A stretch of DNA of 64,000 nucleotides from Cytospora piceicola (Eukaryota; Ascomycota; Sordariomycetes; Diaporthales; Cytosporaceae), in assembly GCA_023375675.1 (NCBI GenBank), contig JALQBC010000005.1:930001-994000 (forward strand), written 5' to 3'. The stretch's first letter is position 1; every line of letters starts with the position of its first letter. This document shows positions 57,501-64,000 of the stretch, piece after piece. The notes beneath the pieces are model-generated. The model saw nothing but the letters and a program-made list of their open reading frames with translations. It made no database searches and had not been told where the DNA came from. A program made the translations under genes and the position numbers.

Positions 57501-59366
57501 GTTTGCAGTTTTTAGCCCTGCCGACTACCACTTGGGGGCGGAGAAGGAAGAGCGGTTGGTTGACGCGTCTAATCGATTCGCAGTTGGCGGCGAGTGTAGA
57601 TGAAAAAGGAAATTGAATATTGACAGATTCGACGCGATACCTTCAATAGGCGGTACACAGCACCAACATGCAGTTCGCAATTCCGCTGAAGCAAACGAAA
57701 AGGGACGGGAAGAAGTGCCCGATATGTTAGAGGGGAAGTCTTGCAATTGCAGACAGACAAACAGACGTTGGACCAAACTTTCCAGGCGAAAGGCTCATGG
57801 ATCTACCCCTTCGCCAGCTGTGTTTTGTTTGGCGGGAACTACCCAACATTGGAAATCATGACGTTAAATTCGCAGTGGGAAGTCGCGACTTTCCTAGCAG
57901 AAACCCTTGGTTTCGAGCTTCAAGCACGGGCCAACTTTCCACTTAGGTACACGCGTACCAAGTAGACTAAAGAGATACAGTAGGTGGTGGGTGGTAGCAC
58001 TGTGGCACTGAAGCACAGTAGCACTGGGTTCAGATTCAAAGTCCAAGATATCAGACATGTCGACTATTCAATATACACCTCTGCGGGGCTCGAAATGGTG
58101 ATATTGGATTGCAGTCAATCGCTTGCCCGCGTGGTCGTTTGTATAACAAGGCTGTAGCTCACCTTACCCAGCCGTTCAGCCGTTCCAGCATCTGCAAGGA
58201 CCCAGCCAGTCCAGTACTGAAGTCTCTACATATATGTACTGTGCTTGATGTCCAGGTGCTTACTCCGTTCTTTTATATACCGGCGACCTCACTCTCTAGC
58301 ATCAACTATTGCATTCGATTTCTAATAGTAGCTACCTAGGCATGTCAGCAAATGATAATTCTCTGTTTATTAGTGAGGCCATCTGGGCGCCCTGGCCTTC
58401 GGCTGTGCTCACCAGGCCACATCGTGCTTCTCATCTTTAGAACCTCATGACGGCCACCTAGACTACTAAGTACCTATGCAGTTATTGAGTACCTGTAGGT
58501 AGAATCTCCAGTATCTGAGTACCTGGGTAGATAACAGCACCGGTACGCACCCAAGGCCGTGGTATGGTCTCTTGGTGGGACACCTACCTAGGTAGCCACA
58601 TGTTGGTCGATAAAGATAGAGTCAAAGCTCCTTCGAGAATCTGACGGTGTTTGGGGGTTGGCAACTGACCGGCTGTGAGAGTTTCAGATGTCAGATCAGT
58701 GACCTTGCTTTGTTTGAGCTAGGCTCACACCAGTCTTCATGTCTGCAAGAGAGGCGCTTCCGCTTCCCAAGGACACGATCTACAAGGTAGTATATGATAT
58801 GCCATGTAACATGGTTCGAGCACTGCCCTCGTCACACAGGGCCGCATGTCCTCCATATATATTTGTTTGTTTGGAAGCGGATGTTGGTAAAAAAGACCCG
58901 TGGACCCTGAATCAGACCCCCCAGACCCCTCCAACCCCGTAACCCCGTAACCCAGTAACACCTAATTAGTACGTACCTACTTACCTAGGGAGGTACGTAC
59001 ATAGAACAGGGTGATATGTAAAAGAGCACCTGGCCCCCCGCCTATACGCAGTTACAGGTACTGCCTCTAGGTGCTACCCACTCTGTACCGAACCCCTTTC
59101 CGCCTGCGGCTCAATTTTTAGTGTGGACAACTAGATCGCTATCACTCAACCCAAACCGTCAATCGCGGCCTTACAACTACACACCTCCTTTTACCGCCCA
59201 TTAGCTGGCATCATCTGCAACCACACACCTACGAACTACGACACTACACGATCGACGAAATATATTTGAAGCCAGTCCGCCAACGCCAAACAACTACGAA
59301 GCGTACAACTTACCGTTGCTCGAGTATTGTCCTGCCTAGACTACGTCACCGGAGCTTGTCGCAACA
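57501..59366. other. Divergent promoter region of the chromodomain gene and the Rab gene
   Basis: No gene seen. Contains several TACCTAGG-type motifs (58334, 58470-58525, 58584-58595) and an ACGTACCT/AGGTACGT inverted repeat (58971-58998), about 370 bp upstream of the Rab ATG. C/A-rich leader sequence lies at 59140-59366. Confidence 0.6.
58971..58998. repeat. Inverted repeat ACGTACCT ... AGGTACGT
   Basis: Eight-bp arms at 58971-58978 and 58991-58998 with a 12-nt spacer that itself contains the palindrome CCTAGG. It lies in the Rab promoter region. Confidence 0.8.
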
Positions 59367-60279
<913 letters not shown>

Positions 60280-61211
60280 ATCCTATGAGGGGCCGTCACG
60301 AACTGCTTGCTCATGGGTATGAACTGATGATGATACATGGTGTCACATATTTGATGGGAGACATGTTGACAGAAGAGAACCACTACTGAAATGGCAATGG
60401 GATTACGGATGCGGGTCTCATTGGGAGGTTTTTGACGATTTCTTAATTAGGGAGTCATGCTACTCGTTTAACGTTTTCGACTGCGTGTGTGCCTTTGTGC
60501 GTCTTGTATTGGGATGTTGTAGCCCCCTCGAGTTACTAGGGCATATTTCATTCAAGTCTTAATGATATGTATGATATGGAGCTGTACCAGATCTCTGACC
60601 GTTGCGTGCTCGAAGTCCAGGCCTCGTCTTTGTCAGGCTTCTTTGTTTATCTTGGACTCGACGTCAACGTGATGGCGAAAACCAACAAGACCCCTTCAGA
60701 CTTGGGAAACCAACCTATCACACACTCTGCGAATGTCCGATGGGCTTGCTGTGTGGAGGGAGCTCTGACCGCCCCCCGAAGCTGGGTGCAGCAACGTCCC
60801 GCCCTCGCACAGCGGACACTCCGACCTTTGGTGCTCGGAACGATCATGCTTTGCGAAACGCGCCCGCCAGGTGGGTGAGGTGAGGCCCACACTCGATTCA
60901 GTCACTCTGTCACTGGTCATCAAGTCCACCGCCCATTGTGGGGCCAGGAAAGCTGTCGGAGACCCCCCGCGCTAAAGAATGGAGGTCTGTTCCCTGTCTG
61001 CTCGCTCCAGGCTTGTTCCAGGCCCACCCCTGCTTATCGATAAGCATCTCCCAATTGTTTTGCCGTGGAGAAATTTTGGCCGGCAAGATTCAAATGTTTC
61101 TTCGAATGCGACTGTGCAAGACGACTTCAGCAATCTGCGTTCAACAATTGCGCTTCGAGCAGAAACAACACACCATCCCTCGAGAGATAAAAAGACTTTT
61201 ATTTCAACACA
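60280..61211. other. Intergenic region between the Rab gene and BRX1
   Basis: Rab 3' flank and BRX1 promoter. No other feature seen. Confidence 0.55.
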
Positions 61212-62230
61212 ATGGCGACCGTATACAAGTCGCTTTCCAAGGCCAACGGCCGGGAGCCGGAAACCACCAGCAATGGCCCCAAAAAGAACAAGCAGAGAGT
61301 CCTGATCCTCTCGTCGAGAGGTGTCACGTACAGGTGAGTTGAACTTGCGCTGTGAAAATCCAATCATCAGAGAATGTGTATGCTGACCCAGTGTCCTTAC
61401 ACTTCAGACACCGACACCTGCTTAATGACCTGTCCGCCATGATGCCCCATGGCCGGAAAGACGCCAAGTTCGACTCGAAATCAAAGCTGTACCAGCTGAA
61501 CGAGCTGGCTGAGCTGTACAACTGCAACAACGTCCTCTTCTTCGAGGCGCGAAAGGGACAGGATCTGTACATGTGGGCCAGCAAAGTACCCAACGGCCCG
61601 ACGGTCAAGTTCCACGTCCAGAACTTGCACACGATGGAGGAGCTGCACTTCACAGGAAACTGTCTCAAGGGCTCCAGGCCCCTCCTCTCCTTCGACGCGG
61701 CGTTCGAGAACGACCCCTACCTCATGGTGATCAAGGAGCTCTTCACACACATCTTTGGCGTCCCCCAGGGTGCCAGGAAATCTAAGCCCTTCATCGACCA
61801 CGTTATGGGCTTCACAGTCGCCGACGGCAAGATCTGGTTGCGAAACTACCAGATCAACGAGGTGGAGAAGACGACCAAGAAGGACGGCGAGGACGAGGAG
61901 GCCGAGACCAAGTCAAAGAAGAAGGCTCCCGTGAACAGGAATAAAGACACCGACATCAACCTTGTGGAGATCGGCCCTCGGTGCGTCCTGACGCCCATCA
62001 TCATACAAGAGGGCTCGTTCGGTGGACCCATTATCTACGAGAACAAGCAGTTCGTGTCGCCCAACCAGGTCAGATCCGAGCTGAGGAGGAAGAAGGCCGG
62101 AAGGCGTAATGTGAGGGCGGACCAGGCCACGGAGAGCCTGGGCAGGAAGGGCGAGCTTGGCCTGCGGACGAACGGTGACCCCAGGAAGGTCGCCCAGGAC
62201 GCTCTGGCGTCAAAGGCTGTCTTCGCTTAA
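61212..62230 (+). CDS. BRX1: Ribosome biogenesis protein Brx1 (Brix domain)
   Basis: Exons 61212-61333 and 61408-62230, giving 314 residues. The Brix domain reads QRVLILSSRGVTYRHRHLLNDLSAMMPHGRKDAKFDSK, LNELAELYNCNNVLFFEARKGQDLYMWASKVPNGPTVKF, ELHFTGNCLKGSRPLLSFD and MVIKELFTHIFGVPQGARKSKPFIDHVMGFTVADGKIWLRNYQI. A fungal acidic/basic insert (KKDGEDEEAETKSKKKAPVN) follows, then VEIGPRCVLTPIIIQEGSFGGPIIYENKQFVSPNQVR. The join TYR|HRH restores an AGA codon. Brx1 works with Ebp2 in early 60S assembly in the nucleolus (family knowledge). Very secure. Confidence 0.97.
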
Positions 62231-63011
62231 GTTGTAAATGGATTCGGCGCTTTGGCTTGGAAAATGGGAACGGTTGTCTGCTATACCCTAGATGAAAGGA
62301 GATATTTCTAACACGCTTTGTGGACTGGCTCCGGCTAACGAAGTGCTTCTATACTGAACTCGACACTGAGCAGTCTCCTGAGTTTGTGATGTAGCGTAAA
62401 TAAGGGTATTTGGGCCTGACAGAGTGCCCCTGACAGCCACAATTGTCATCCATCGTTGAATATGCCGTCGCAAAAACTAATCTCACTGTCATCATCATGG
62501 TCTCCTATCTGGGACATTGTTCAGCGACCGCATGCATGTGAAAGGAGATGTCCCACAGGCCTTATTGATGCAGACCCTGAATCGTGTCTTCGGTGATATG
62601 TAATCCCCTTGGCCAATCAGAACCACCTAGGCTAGGCTGGGCAGCTGGGGTATCACCGTCTCGAGCCTAAGTACTTAGGTAAACCTTCAGAGTGCGACTA
62701 TAGCTTTCTGTCTTGTGATCTCGTCACTTACGGTACTGGAATCCCGTCCCTGCGATGGTAGTGAATCTGACTGTAAACATGTATCAGGACATATTCTCTG
62801 CTTTCAACAACCCTTACGCCGGGGTTAGCAACCTGTGAGAATAGGGCTCGAAACCTCGGCTAGTGGGACAACCTGGGAGAATATCCGAACATCTCGTACT
62901 TTTTTTCAAATCATTTTCGACTTGAAGGTGACATATTCTCGGTGATCCCACATAGAAGTTTGGTGGTATTTCATATGCGAGGAGCTTGAGCCCGGGTTAT
63001 ATTACGCGAAC
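62231..63011. other. Intergenic region between BRX1 and the F-box-like gene
   Basis: No gene seen. A CACCTAGGCTAGG motif (62626-62638) and AAGTACTTAGGTAA (62669-62682) resemble the dispersed motif. Confidence 0.5.
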
Positions 63012-64000
63012 ATGAGTCTTCCCGCTCGTCACCAGGAGCACCTACAGGCCCGGCAAGAAAGGTACATTCCTCTCTGGTATCGTGATGCAAAGATTGCTTA
63101 CGTGGATTAATAGTTATCAGTCCACAGTAAAGGAAATGGAGTTTTGCAAGACGGCTTCTGTGAACCTCACGGTGCCATCATCTAGCTCAGAGGAGCCTTT
63201 CGAGGTCGCACCCTCTCCCGAGGCAGAGCGTGCCGCAAAATCCCATAAGTTGGGTATCGGGCCTGGTATCTTGAAGGTTCCTGTCGAGCTCATCCTGAAG
63301 ATGCTCGAGCTCACGGATCTGAGGAGTGCATTCAATCTTGTCAGGTCTAATAAGGCTCTCAAGCAGATATGGGATGGTAATCGTGAACACATTATGATGT
63401 CTATCCTGGAGACGGAGTTGGACCCGTTTGATGACCTGTTGCAAGTTGTTGTCTGCAAGCCTGATGACATCAAGATCCCACTGGGGCCTTGCCTACGTCG
63501 AAGAGTTTACCACATGAACAGACTGTGTTGTGAAGGAGAGATTCCTCAACCAGGTGAAAAAGGACATGCCACCCTTCCACTGGTTGTCCTGACTGAGGAG
63601 CACTTTGACCGTCTCCTCCACCTGTTTGGGGTCATCAAGGGGTGGGAACGGATTTTCCCTCGCTACCGCTTCGGGAGCGCTTCAGACTGTCGAGAGCTAT
63701 ACCTTCGCGAGTCCAGAAGGCTCCGAGCTGCTATGTATCGTTGGATGTCTTATGCCTATATGTTCCATGGGGAATTGCCGAGACCCAACATATTCGTGCC
63801 CCAAAAGTACTCCACCGATATTCGATGCAAGCGGCTCCGTATTCTCTCGGATATTGAGCTACATGAGCTCAACGACCTCTGGGAAACCGTTCAGAAGGTG
63901 GTGCAAAACAAGATCTGCCCGTCTACCGAGATGGTGCTGAAGGAGATGGTAAGCCCGCGCTTGTCAATGGCTGTAATGAGCGAGAAGTAGCTAACCGTAG
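63012..64000 (+). CDS. F-box-like protein, incomplete at the right edge
   Basis: I infer exon 1 at 63012-63061 (MSLPARHQEHLQARQER), a 52-nt intron 63062-63113, and exon 2 from 63114. The join gives SYQSTVKEMEFCKTASV. A GTAAGC donor after GAG ATG at 63949 suggests the gene continues past the window; without it the frame would stop at 63990. The part LKVPVELILKMLELTDLRSAFNLVRSNKALKQIWDGN (about residues 80-116) looks like an F-box (LP..LL..L...DL...RLV.....). The rest (REHIMMSILETEL, VLTEEHFDRLLHLFGVIKGWERIF, RLRAAMYRWMSYAYMFHGE) is typical of fungal F-box-like or uncharacterised proteins. The substrate is unknown. The family call is moderate. Confidence 0.7.

Overview
This window is nuclear DNA of a filamentous ascomycete, most likely a Sordariomycete. 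Genes are interrupted by short GT-AG introns (about 50-110 nt) with CTRAY-like branch sites. The recognised proteins are fungal (Atg8, Rpn8, Hem13, Vam6/Vps39, Pex14/17, a PtaB/LDB-type regulator, HbrB, the INO80 subunit Ies2, Brx1, a Rab11-type GTPase). The genes are single-copy housekeeping or regulatory genes separated by 0.2-3.4 kb. I saw no transposon, CRISPR array, rRNA or convincing tRNA. I cannot name the species.

Layout. 1-2996: 3' part of a Hook dynein adaptor (+). 4317-5402: adenylate kinase (-). 7085-8299: proteasome subunit Rpn8 (+). 8617-9594: SWIM zinc-finger, Sws1/Shu2-like protein (-). 9974-11292: coproporphyrinogen III oxidase (-), with an apparent one-base frameshift. 12768-13304: ATG8 (+). 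14159-15232: unrecognised protein (+). 17257-19943: PtaB/LDB-like, poly-Q co-regulator (-). 22849-25695: HbrB/Bit61-type TORC2 subunit (-). 26442-26765: Gon7 (+). 26931-30552: Vam6/Vps39 (-). 31161-33964: SPX-domain phosphate transporter (-). 34908-36359: Gag1-like (DUF4050) protein (-). 39208-43848: a very long minus-strand frame split by one TAG. 47230-48687: Ies2 (-). 51039-52220: Pex14/17 (+). 53175-57500: chromodomain protein (-). 59367-60279: Rab11/Ypt3 (+). 61212-62230: Brx1 (+). 63012 to the right edge: F-box-like protein (+), incomplete.

The genes do not form one pathway or a biosynthetic cluster. Several concern membrane traffic and organelles (Hook, Rab11, Vps39, Pex14/17, Atg8). 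Two are chromatin proteins (Ies2, chromodomain protein) and two belong to TORC2 or surface/adhesion control (HbrB, PtaB).

The most unusual observations are: (1) two long coding frames at 39208-43848 that are in the same frame and separated only by one TAG, where the downstream half has no ATG of its own for about 85 codons; (2) a degenerate ~110-130 bp tandem repeat just upstream of that gene; (3) a coding-like, in-frame stretch inside the penultimate Hook intron that would give a different, basic C-terminus; (4) the one-base break in HEM13 between its membrane-anchored presequence and its catalytic domain. No wholly new multi-gene system is evident. All exon boundaries are read by eye from splice signals and protein continuity.
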